A DNA stretch of 13,725 nucleotides from Chloroflexota bacterium (GTDB lineage: Bacteria; Chloroflexota; Anaerolineae; JACRMK01). The position numbers and the translations under genes are program-made. The stretch's first letter is position 1. The number at the start of each line of letters is the position of its first letter. Of the stretch, positions 1 through 6,222 are shown one piece after another. The DNA is taken from positions 1 through 13,725 of the forward strand of contig JACQEC010000231.1 in assembly GCA_016200765.1 (NCBI GenBank). The letters run 5' to 3'. The notes beneath the pieces were generated by a model. That model saw only the letters and a program-made list of their open reading frames with translations. It searched no databases and was not told where the DNA came from.

Positions 1-1000
1 CGTTGTACAGGTTGAGCCGCCCGCGCCGCGAGACCTTTTCGTCCGGGCTGACGGAATTGGCCTGCGGGTGGATCAGCAGGGAGCCGTTGCGCGCCCAGCG
101 CGTCGGCGAAACGCAGTCAAACATATCCACGCCGCGCTCGATGGCCTCAAAGATGTCGTCCAGTTCGCCGATGCCGAGCAGGTGGCGCGGCTTGTCGTCG
201 GGCAACAGCGGCATGGTCCACTCCAGAATCTCGTGCATCTCCTGCTTGGACTTGCCCAGCGAGCCGCCGATGCTATACGCCGCGAAGGGCAGGGAGGAAA
301 TGAAGGCGGCGCTGTCCTCGCGCAGAGGCCGGTAGGCCCCGCCCTGCACGATGCCGAACAGCGTCTGGTAAGGCCGCCGATACTGCATGAAAGCGTCCCA
401 CGAGCGCGCCGCCCAACGGTGGGTGCGCTCCATCGCTTGCCGCGTGTACGCGAAATCGTCGAGCGGCGAGGTGCATTCGTCGAACGCCAGAATGAAATCG
501 GCGCCCAGCAGTGCCTGTATCTTGATCGAACTTTGCGGCGTCAGCCGGTGGGTCGAGCCGTCAAGGTGCGATTTGAACGTGACCCCTTCTTCGTCAATCC
601 TGGTCAACGGCTCGCCTGCCGGCCGCTCGACCCGCCGCGGGTCTTCGTCGGGGAAGATATCGCCGATCTTGCCGACGCCGTCGCGCAAGGCGGAGCCGAG
701 CGAGAACACCTGAAAGCCTCCGCTATCCGTCATGATCGGGCGGTCCCAGCCCATGAAACCATGCAGGCCGCCAAACTCTGCGATGACCTCCGCGCCGGGC
801 CTCAAATATAGGTGATAGGTGTTGCCGAGGATGATTTGCGCGCCGGTGGCTTTGAGGTCGTCGGTCGTCATCGTCTTGACCGTCGCCTGTGTGCCGACGG
901 GCATGAAGACCGGCGTCTCAATCGCGCCGTGCGCGGTCTGGATGACGCCGGCGCGGGCGCGCGAGTGCGGGTCGCGGGAGAGAATGTCGAATGACCACAT
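1..1000 (-). CDS. tgt: tRNA-guanine/queuine transglycosylase (partial, C-terminus outside window)
   Basis: Exchanges guanine 34 of GUN-anticodon tRNAs for a 7-deazaguanine base (preQ1 or queuine) in the cytosol. The reading frame is open from ATG at 1000 to the window edge, 333 codons; the family usually has about 370-390, so the C-terminal zinc site (CxCxxC...H) must lie beyond position 1. Visible landmarks: HSRARAG near the N-terminus, GNTYHLYLRPG, MTDSGGFQVFS with the active-site Asp at residue 92, FDECTSP, FGIVQGG, and GVDMFDCVSPTR with the nucleophilic Asp at residue 295. The stretch between SGGFQ and DEEGVTFKSHLDGS is longer than in the E. coli enzyme. The substrate loop reads GGSLGKS (from residue 245) instead of the usual bacterial GGLAVGE. 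It lies 49 bases behind the Qng1 gene on the same strand, so it is probably its operon partner. No clear Shine-Dalgarno sequence is visible. Confidence 0.95.
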   Translation of the reverse strand, partial: MWSFDILSRDPHSRARAGVIQTAHGAIETPVFMPVGTQATVKTMTTDDLKATGAQIILGNTYHLYLRPGAEVIAEFGGLHGFMGWDRPIMTDSGGFQVFSLGSALRDGVGKIGDIFPDEDPRRVERPAGEPLTRIDEEGVTFKSHLDGSTHRLTPQSSIKIQALLGADFILAFDECTSPLDDFAYTRQAMERTHRWAARSWDAFMQYRRPYQTLFGIVQGGAYRPLREDSAAFISSLPFAAYSIGGSLGKSKQEMHEILEWTMPLLPDDKPRHLLGIGELDDIFEAIERGVDMFDCVSPTRWARNGSLLIHPQANSVSPDEKVSRRGRLNLYN

Positions 1001-1049
1001 GGCGGGAGTCGTAGCGTCGTCTGCCTTCGGCGGGAGATGATTGAGGCGG

Positions 1050-2021
1050 CTAGTAGAAGACCGTCCGCGTGCGATGATAAGGCTCGTCACCGGTGCCTTG
1101 TGCCGCATCCCACAGCGCCCAATCTATCTGAACGCTGTTCACGGCGACGCCGCGCCCGTTCAACCGCGCCCGGATGCGCTCGACGGCGGCGATGGTCGCG
1201 GCGCGAATCTCAATCTCCTCATCACTGCCCGCGGGAATCTCGCGGCGCGCGCCGACGCGCGCGGCCAGCGCGTCGGCATAACCCAGCACGCCAAAGCGGC
1301 GGAGGATTTGCGGCAACTTGTAGTCGGCAAAGCAGGTCAGCGTGTCCATGCGGGAAAGCGCGCCCCATTGCCGCCCGCCAAAGGCTCCAAACAGGTCGGC
1401 GGCCACAATCTGCGCGCGCTTATAGAACTTCACGGCCCGGCCGTGATAGACGGCCTCATCGCGGAATGAGGGGAAGTTCTCGACGACGGCCTGCGCCACG
1501 GCCGGTGCGTCAAAGCCCGCCGCCTCAATCAGCCGCGCGCACTGGCCGTGATACTTCTCGCACAGCACCGCGCCCACCTCGCGCGCGTGGGCGGCGCGTT
1601 GCTCCAGCAGGGGGATGACGCCCTCGCCGCGCAGGATATGGCCGAGTGTCGCGCTGTCCATGCGCGACAGGAAACCGGCGTCGGCGATGTCGCGCCCCTC
1701 CTCAATCGCCCGTTTCAGCCCCGCCGCCAGCGCCCAGTAGCCGTTCAACCGTTCCCCGCGATACGCTAGGTCCCAGCGCGGCTCGCCCCAGAAGGAAAAA
1801 TTGAGCGCGTCCAGCAGGAGGATGTAGTTGGCCGTGCGCGGCGTGCCGTCGCCGAAATGGTATTGGTGGTTCCATGCCGGCACCGGCAGTTCAGATGCGA
1901 AGTTCGCGCAGACACGCTCGATGGCCTGCTCATCAAGCGAAACAGTCCGCGCCTGCGACATGACGAATTCAGCCGAGGCGCGCACGCCCAGCGGGTCGGG
2001 GCCTTGAGGAGCGCGGATCAT
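1050..2021 (-). CDS. qng1: Queuosine 5'-monophosphate N-glycosylase, DUF2419/Qng1 family
   Basis: Family knowledge: Qng1 (human C9orf64, and a Sphaerobacter thermophilus homologue) hydrolyses queuosine 5'-monophosphate to free queuine for re-use by Tgt. Seen in the 323-residue protein: DPLGVRASAEFV at the N-terminus, NHQYHFGDGTPRTANYILLL at 51-70, NFSFW at 74-78, FYKRAQIVAADL at 199-210, RMDTLTCFADYKLPQ at 224-238, and the C-terminal PYHRTRTVFY, all typical of the family; the length also fits. I chose the ATG at 2021 rather than the internal Met21 because the DPLGVRxSAEFV segment is part of the family core. That ATG also forms an ATGA with the ancestral stop of the upstream gene. No signal peptide or membrane segment. 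The next gene downstream is tgt, the direct user of queuine, which supports the call. Confidence 0.93.
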   Translation of the reverse strand: MIRAPQGPDPLGVRASAEFVMSQARTVSLDEQAIERVCANFASELPVPAWNHQYHFGDGTPRTANYILLLDALNFSFWGEPRWDLAYRGERLNGYWALAAGLKRAIEEGRDIADAGFLSRMDSATLGHILRGEGVIPLLEQRAAHAREVGAVLCEKYHGQCARLIEAAGFDAPAVAQAVVENFPSFRDEAVYHGRAVKFYKRAQIVAADLFGAFGGRQWGALSRMDTLTCFADYKLPQILRRFGVLGYADALAARVGARREIPAGSDEEIEIRAATIAAVERIRARLNGRGVAVNSVQIDWALWDAAQGTGDEPYHRTRTVFY

Positions 2022-3384
2022 CTACCCTGCGCGACCGGCCTGGCCCACGCGGCGGCCTGATTGATGACGCCGCGCAATTCGTTGGCCACGGCCTGGCCCA
2101 CGCGGCGGCCTGATTGATGACGCCGCGCAATTCGTTGGCCACTTCGGCGCGGCCCTGCGCCTGCAAATCACCGGCCAGATGGGTCATGGTCTGCATCAGT
2201 TGAGGGGTAATCTCAGCGGCGCTCTCACGCAAAATCTCGGCGCGCTCGCCCGGCGTGGCGCGCAGGAGCCGGTTGATCAGCTTCATCTCCGGCGGCATCC
2301 GCGATTCGAGCTGGGCGACCGTCTCGTCGTAAATGCCTTGCAGAGCCTGCGCGATCTGCGGCTGGTTCTGCTGGCTCGCTTGCTGGATGTTGGCCTGCAC
2401 GACCATCAAGAAGGCTTCGTCAATCTGCTCAATGTGGTCGGCGACCCACTGCACCGGGTCGTCGCTCCGCAAGACCTGCTGTAACAACTGGCTGGCGCGG
2501 CGCAGTGTGCTCTCGGTTTCACGATCCAGCTCATCGCTCATCTTTAGCAGGCGCTCGCGCAACTTCTTCAAGGCTTGCGCCTCGGCGGGCGGGGCCGCGT
2601 CCAGTTTAGCCGTCAGCGCCTGATAAAACTTGTAGTCCAGCACCGGCCGGATGGCCGCCACAATCTCTTTGAGCTCGTCGTCGTTCTTCGCCTGTTGCAA
2701 CTCGTCAATAATCTCATCCACCGAGACGGTGAGCCCGGCGGGCGCCTGCAAGCCCAGTTCGCTCGCCAGCGCCGCGGCCAACTGCATCAACTGCGCGCTG
2801 GCCTGCGCGTCGTTGTCCTCCGTCTCAGTCGAGCGCGCCAGCGCCGTGATGAAGGTGATGAACTCCTGATTGAGTTCGTCTTTGTGCTCTTGCACAACGC
2901 GCTTGAAGTCGTCGGGATTGGCGCCGCTCTGCAGGAGGGTTTCCAACAGGCGAATCTGTGCCGCCTGCTTGTCGAGCATCTCCTTGGTGATGCCGTCGGC
3001 CTGCAATATTTCCTCGCTCAAGCGCTGGTAACTCAACACCATGCGCGGCTGAAGCATGTACATCTTGCGCTGTTCGGGGGGCAGGCTGTCAATCAGCGCA
3101 TTGGTCAGTTTGCCAATCGCCCGCTCCTCGCCTTCGCGCTTCAGGCCCAGTTCCATCGGCATCATCACCAGCGCCAACTGCTTGGCCGGATCGTGGTACA
3201 GCATCGGCATCGCGACCATCCCGCGATAGCCGCAGTGCGGGCAATTAATCCCATTAAGCTGGCCGCGCAGGAGCGCCTGTTTGAGCTGGGGCTGTTTGCC
3301 CACATCTACGATGCTGTACATGGTGGTATTCACCGGTTGCTGGCACTGCGGACAGCGCACGGTGGTGGACTGCGGCGACGACAT
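1969..3384 (-). CDS. CpXC-domain protein, C-terminus frameshifted by tandem duplication
   Basis: Function unknown. The N-terminus carries a CpXC zinc-ribbon-like domain: CPQC at residues 11-14 and CPHCG at 48-52, followed by the hydrophobic strand-like LALVMMPMELG typical of this domain. The rest is helical, charged and rich in Gln, Ala and Leu, probably long alpha-helices or coiled coils. No signal peptide or membrane segment. ATG at 3384 is preferred over GTG at 3390 because GAGGAG sits five bases upstream of it. As read, the protein has 471 residues and ends with an Arg/Pro-rich tail (RPPRGPGRSRRVDD and onward) that runs out of frame into Qng1. Deleting one 53-bp repeat copy gives 437 residues ending INQAAAWARPVAQGR, with a TGA at 2020-2018 overlapping the Qng1 ATG. 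It is therefore the first gene of the queuine operon, and its C-terminus is altered in this sequence. Confidence 0.85.
   Translation of the reverse strand: MSSPQSTTVRCPQCQQPVNTTMYSIVDVGKQPQLKQALLRGQLNGINCPHCGYRGMVAMPMLYHDPAKQLALVMMPMELGLKREGEERAIGKLTNALIDSLPPEQRKMYMLQPRMVLSYQRLSEEILQADGITKEMLDKQAAQIRLLETLLQSGANPDDFKRVVQEHKDELNQEFITFITALARSTETEDNDAQASAQLMQLAAALASELGLQAPAGLTVSVDEIIDELQQAKNDDELKEIVAAIRPVLDYKFYQALTAKLDAAPPAEAQALKKLRERLLKMSDELDRETESTLRRASQLLQQVLRSDDPVQWVADHIEQIDEAFLMVVQANIQQASQQNQPQIAQALQGIYDETVAQLESRMPPEMKLINRLLRATPGERAEILRESAAEITPQLMQTMTHLAGDLQAQGRAEVANELRGVINQAAAWARPWPTNCAASSIRPPRGPGRSRRVDDPRSSRPRPAGRARLG
2036..2142. repeat. 53-bp perfect tandem duplication at a gene junction
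   Basis: Bases 2036-2088 are repeated exactly at 2089-2141 (one further matching base at 2142). The period of 53 is not a multiple of three, so the second copy shifts the frame of the CpXC gene. The unit encodes VANELRGVINQAAAWARP once in the correct frame; the second copy is read in another frame. Perfect identity points to a very recent event, or to an assembly or sequencing error. Confidence 0.97.
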
Positions 3385-3389
3385 AGACA

Positions 3390-3395
3390 CTCCTC
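3390..3395 (-). promoter_or_regulatory. Ribosome binding site of the CpXC gene
   Basis: The minus strand reads GAGGAG five bases before ATG 3384. It decides for this ATG against the GTG at 3390, which would abut the purine run. It is one of the clearest Shine-Dalgarno sites in the window. Confidence 0.75.
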
Positions 3396-3413
3396 TGGCA
3401 AGTTAATGGCGTG

Positions 3414-3435
3414 ATTGTATCAGGATTGTATCAGG
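3414..3435 (-). promoter_or_regulatory. Putative promoter with duplicated -10 box, queuine operon
   Basis: On the minus strand CCTGATACAAT occurs twice in direct tandem (11-bp perfect repeat, period 11). Each copy contains TGATACAAT, an extended -10-like element one base away from TATAAT. The downstream copy would start transcription near 3407, giving a leader of about 23 bases that contains GAGGAG and ends at ATG 3384. An 11-bp period (one helix turn) also fits a small operator. I see no good -35. Confidence 0.5.
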
Positions 3436-3456
3436 GAGGATAGGCTTTGGCAAAGC

Positions 3457-3482
3457 AAAAAGGGCGTCCCGATGGAACGCCC
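3457..3482 (-). terminator. Rho-independent terminator behind the PPOX-fold gene
   Basis: On the minus strand GGGCGT and ACGCCC form a six-pair GC-rich stem with a nine-base loop (arms at 3477-3482 and 3462-3467), followed directly by TTTTT. It lies 25 bases behind the stop of the upstream gene and before the CpXC promoter, so it separates the two minus-strand units. Confidence 0.8.
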
Positions 3483-3507
3483 GTCTGGCATAGCCGCCTT
3501 CCCGGTG

Positions 3508-4113
3508 TTACGGTTCCTGCGCGTAGCCGATGGGCGCCTTGGAAAAATCCCACGCGCGCACCTTGCGCGGGACGATTTTCGTCAGCACGCGCCCCTCGTT
3601 GTCGGTATAGAGCCGGCTCTCGCGGATGCCCACATCGGTGAAGAGCCGGCGGAGCGATTCGCGTGTGAAGCCAATCGCCCCATCGCGCTCGGTCAAGCCG
3701 TAGCGATTGGTGATCAGGCCGAGCGCCTGCTCGGCGGGGTGGGCGCCCGCGTAAGGGCCTGCTTCAATGGTGACCGTCTGGCCTGATCCGGCGTAAGCCA
3801 ACTGCGCGTCGCCGACGATGAGCACCGCCTTGGCCATGTTACTGCGCATACCCATCAACGGGCGGTCGTCCATATCCACGACGACCGAACAGCGCGGGTT
3901 GCGCGCGAGATTCTTCAGCGTCAGGCGCGTCTTGGCGATGTTAAAGTAGATGCACCGGCCATCCCAGTAGTACCAGAGCGGGGTGACCATCGGGTAGCCG
4001 TCCACGCCGACGGTGGCGACGCGCGCGACCCATCGCCCGGAGAGGAAATCATCTATCTCCGCTTGCGACATCGCCACTTCGGGATGCCAGGCCAGCACGC
4101 CGCCGATTTTCAT
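3508..4113 (-). CDS. Pyridoxamine-5'-phosphate-oxidase-fold flavoprotein
   Basis: Small split-barrel protein of the PPOX-like superfamily, which binds FMN, F420 or related cofactors; its substrate is not known. The 201 residues show the family pattern early: MSQAEIDDFLSGRWVARVAT (15-34), then DGYPMVTPLWYYWDG (38-52), IYFNIA, a TRLTLKNLARNPRCSVVVD helix-strand unit, and MAKAVLIVGDA. A C-terminal tail of about 30 residues carries Arg/Lys-rich strands. The ATG at 4113 overlaps the stop of the flavin reductase gene (ATGA), so translation is probably coupled; Met15 is an alternative start. A terminator follows. The pairing with a flavin reductase suggests a two-part flavin-dependent function. That is inference from position only. 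Confidence 0.85.
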   Translation of the reverse strand: MKIGGVLAWHPEVAMSQAEIDDFLSGRWVARVATVGVDGYPMVTPLWYYWDGRCIYFNIAKTRLTLKNLARNPRCSVVVDMDDRPLMGMRSNMAKAVLIVGDAQLAYAGSGQTVTIEAGPYAGAHPAEQALGLITNRYGLTERDGAIGFTRESLRRLFTDVGIRESRLYTDNEGRVLTKIVPRKVRAWDFSKAPIGYAQEP

Positions 4114-4637
4114 GGAAGTTTATTGATCCGCCAGTATTGCCGGTTGGAATAGATCAGCGGGTGCTCATCGTTCTGCGCCCCTCCGGCCTGAGCCAGTCCA
4201 ATCAAGATGACATTTAACCCCACGTCAAACTCGGCCACCACGCGGCAATCCAGATAGCCGACCGCCCGATCCAGAATGGGCGCGCCGGTGACGGCCGTGT
4301 GATACGGTTCGCCCTGAAACCGGTCGTGCTGTTCGTCTAGGCCCCCGCGGGTGGTGCCGGCAAAGCGATCCGAAATCTGCTGTTGATGCTCGCTCAGAAT
4401 GTTGACGGCGAAGATGCGGGAGTGCTGTATATCTTGCAGGGTGTAGAGTCGCTTCGCCAGGGTGATGCTGATCAGCGGCGGCGTGAGCGACACCGATACA
4501 AATGAATTGGCCGTCACCCCGCGGGTCTCGCCGCCGATAGAGGTTGTGACGACCGTCACCCCCGTGACCCAGTGGCGCATCACCGCTTTGAAGTGGTCGG
4601 GGGAAACAACGGGCAGGTCAGGTTCGATGTTAAGCAT
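4110..4637 (-). CDS. Flavin reductase-like FMN-binding split-barrel protein
   Basis: Belongs to the Flavin_Reduct family (PF01613 type), whose members reduce FMN/FAD with NAD(P)H for partner monooxygenases, or act as FMN proteins themselves. In 175 residues it shows HWVTGVTVVTTSI (22-34), GVTANSFVSVSLTPPLISI (40-58), SRIFAVNILSEHQ, and a C-terminal HPLIYSNRQYWRI (159-171), all typical of the family in order and spacing. The frequent GDH motif before the last strands is replaced by GLN in DVGLNVILIGLAQ, so nucleotide use may differ. ATG 4637 has no Shine-Dalgarno but stands six bases behind a -10-like box, so the mRNA may be leaderless. First gene of a two-gene unit. Confidence 0.88.
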   Translation of the reverse strand: MLNIEPDLPVVSPDHFKAVMRHWVTGVTVVTTSIGGETRGVTANSFVSVSLTPPLISITLAKRLYTLQDIQHSRIFAVNILSEHQQQISDRFAGTTRGGLDEQHDRFQGEPYHTAVTGAPILDRAVGYLDCRVVAEFDVGLNVILIGLAQAGGAQNDEHPLIYSNRQYWRINKLP

Positions 4638-4643
4638 GGGGAT

Positions 4644-4672
4644 AGCCTAATAGACATTGCGATTGTTGTCAA
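4644..4672 (-). promoter_or_regulatory. Putative leaderless promoter of the flavin reductase gene
   Basis: The minus strand has a perfect -35 TTGACA (4672-4667), a 17-base spacer, and TAGGCT (4649-4644) as a weak -10, three of six consensus bases. Six bases follow before ATG 4637, so transcription should begin at or next to the start codon. No ribosome binding site is visible, which agrees. Confidence 0.5.
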
Positions 4673-4682
4673 CCATGGCGGG

Positions 4683-4749
4683 CCTCACCCCCAGCCCCCT
4701 CTCCTGACCCGCGTCTTTTGCGGTCAGGAGAGGGGGTTGGGGGGTGAGG
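4683..4749. repeat. Palindromic repeat, family B, copy 1 (intergenic)
   Basis: Long, nearly perfect inverted repeat. The left arm starts CCTCACCCCC and ends CTCTCCTGACC at 4709; the right arm starts GGTCAGGAGAG at 4722 and ends GGGGTGAGG at 4749; the loop is 12 bases. A second copy of the same design lies inside a gene at 6636-6701. This copy fills the gap between the -35 of the leftward promoter and the -10 of the rightward one. Confidence 0.93.
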
Positions 4750-4751
4750 TG

Positions 4752-4760
4752 TGTTATAAT
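4752..4760 (+). promoter_or_regulatory. Extended -10 promoter, leaderless, of the first radical SAM gene
   Basis: TGTTATAAT is a perfect extended -10 (TG, one base, TATAAT). It ends seven bases before ATG 4768, so the transcript should start at or within a base of the A of ATG. There is no room for a ribosome binding site. No -35 stands at the normal distance, as is common with extended -10 promoters. Confidence 0.7.
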
Positions 4761-4767
4761 CCCTGCC

Positions 4768-6222
4768 ATGCCCGACCTCCTCTTCGGCCAATCCTACTAC
4801 TTGCGCTTTGACCCCAAACTCTGGGCGGCGATGCAGCCCTACCCGCCGCTCGGCACGCTCTACGCGGCCAGCGCCGTGCGCGCGCGCGGCTATTCGGTGG
4901 CACTGTTTGACGCGATGCTCGCGCAGTCGGAAGACGAGTGGGCGGCGGCGCTTGACCAGCATCGCCCCAAGTACGCCGTGTTGTTTGAGGACAACTTCAA
5001 CTACTTGAGCAAGATGTGCCTGTTACGAATGCGCGAGGCGGCTTTCACGATGAGCCAGCTGGCCAAGGCGCGCGGCTGTACCGTGATTGTCTGCGGCGCA
5101 GACGCGACCGACCACACCGCCAAATATTTCGCGCACGGCGCGGATTATGTGCTGATCGGTGAAGGGGAAGAGACGTTGGGCGAACTGCTGCCGCGCCTCG
5201 ACGCGGGGCAGACATCCGACAGCGACCTCGGCAGTGTGATCGGCCTCGCGTGGCCGGGCGGGCGCACGCCGCGCCGGCCCGACATCACGCGGCTGGACGA
5301 CCAGCCGTTCCCGGCGTGGGATTTGGTAGACATTCCGCGCTACCGGAAAATCTGGCGCGAGCGGCACGGCACCTACTCCATGAACATGGTTACCACGCGC
5401 GGCTGTCCCTATCACTGCAACTGGTGCGCCAAGCCGATTTGGGGTCAACGCTATAACTCCCGCTCGCCGGAGAACGTCGTGGCCGAGTTGGCCTGGCTGA
5501 AGCAGATCTACCAACCCGACCATATCTGGTTTGCCGACGACATCCTTGGCCTCAAGCCGCGCTGGCTGGAGCGCTTCGCGCAGTTGGTGGCGGAAAACGA
5601 TTGCGCCGTGCCGTTCAAGTGCCTCCTGCGCGCGGACCTGGTCAAGCCGAGTGTGGTCGCCGCCTTGAAGCAGGCGCAGTGCCGCACCGTCTGGATTGGC
5701 GCCGAGAGCGGCTCGCAGAAGATTCTCGACGCTATGGACAAAGGCACAACCGTCGGGGAGATTTACGAGGCGACGCGGCTCCTGCAGGCGGCCGGCATTC
5801 AGGTCGGCTTCTTCCTGCAGTTCGGCTATCCCGGCGAGACGCGCGCCGACATTGAGTTGACGCTCAAGATGGTGCGCGAGGCTATGCCCGATGATATCGG
5901 TATCTCGGTGTCGTATCCCCTGCCGGGCACCAAATTTTACGAGCGGGTCAAGCTGGAACTGGGGGAAAAGACCAACTGGGTAGACTCCAACGATCTGGCG
6001 ATGCTCTATCACGGCCCGTTCCCACAAACCTTCTACCGCACCCTGCACACGGTCGTTCACCGCGAGTTCCGCATGAGGCGCGCCCTGCGCGCGGTTGGCG
6101 CGGCGCTGCGCCATCCCGTGACCCTCCGCCCGGCGCACCTGAAGCGCGCGGCCTCCATTCCGTATCATTGGCTGGGCCTGCACGCCAACCGGCTGAGGTT
6201 GAATGGCATCCAGGGACGATAA
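4768..6222 (+). CDS. B12-binding-domain radical SAM enzyme (paralogue 1)
   Basis: 484 residues: an N-terminal cobalamin-binding-type Rossmann domain (QPYPPLGTLYAASAVRARGY about 20-45, then GADYVLIGEGEETLGELLPRL about 124-145), followed by a radical SAM barrel. The 4Fe-4S motif is CPYHCNWC with cysteines 213, 217 and 220. Further marks are SRSPENVVAEL, HIWFADD, WIGAESGSQKILDAM and FGYPGET. Members cleave S-adenosylmethionine to drive methylations, cyclisations or rearrangements; the substrate here is unknown. The start is ATG 4768, not the GTG at 4744, which lies inside a repeat upstream of the -10. It is related along its whole length to the radical SAM gene at 10449. The 3' end overlaps the next gene by 20 bases, so they are co-transcribed. 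A BchE-, HpnJ- or natural-product-type role is possible; none can be chosen. Confidence 0.93.
   Translation: MPDLLFGQSYYLRFDPKLWAAMQPYPPLGTLYAASAVRARGYSVALFDAMLAQSEDEWAAALDQHRPKYAVLFEDNFNYLSKMCLLRMREAAFTMSQLAKARGCTVIVCGADATDHTAKYFAHGADYVLIGEGEETLGELLPRLDAGQTSDSDLGSVIGLAWPGGRTPRRPDITRLDDQPFPAWDLVDIPRYRKIWRERHGTYSMNMVTTRGCPYHCNWCAKPIWGQRYNSRSPENVVAELAWLKQIYQPDHIWFADDILGLKPRWLERFAQLVAENDCAVPFKCLLRADLVKPSVVAALKQAQCRTVWIGAESGSQKILDAMDKGTTVGEIYEATRLLQAAGIQVGFFLQFGYPGETRADIELTLKMVREAMPDDIGISVSYPLPGTKFYERVKLELGEKTNWVDSNDLAMLYHGPFPQTFYRTLHTVVHREFRMRRALRAVGAALRHPVTLRPAHLKRAASIPYHWLGLHANRLRLNGIQGR

Noticed and set aside
68..811. 247-codon open frame on the plus strand
   Set aside because: Antisense shadow of tgt. 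The minus strand gives an unbroken, clearly conserved Tgt protein; this frame is Arg/Ala/Gln-rich with no motif.
2575..3414. 279-codon open frame on the plus strand
   Set aside because: Antisense to the CpXC gene, rich in Arg, Gln, His and Leu as shadows of GC-rich genes are; it has no domain and no ribosome binding site.
4683..4749. Family B hairpin as a rho-independent terminator
   Set aside because: No T-run follows on either strand, and no gene ends towards it; both neighbours start away from it.
4744..4767. GTG 4744 as the start of the first radical SAM gene
   Set aside because: It lies inside repeat B and upstream of the -10 box, so it would probably not be transcribed; ATG 4768 fits promoter and family.
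5023..6183. 386-codon open frame on the minus strand
   Set aside because: Lies opposite the first radical SAM gene, whose cysteine motif and domains are certain. Its composition is that of a mirrored GC-rich gene.
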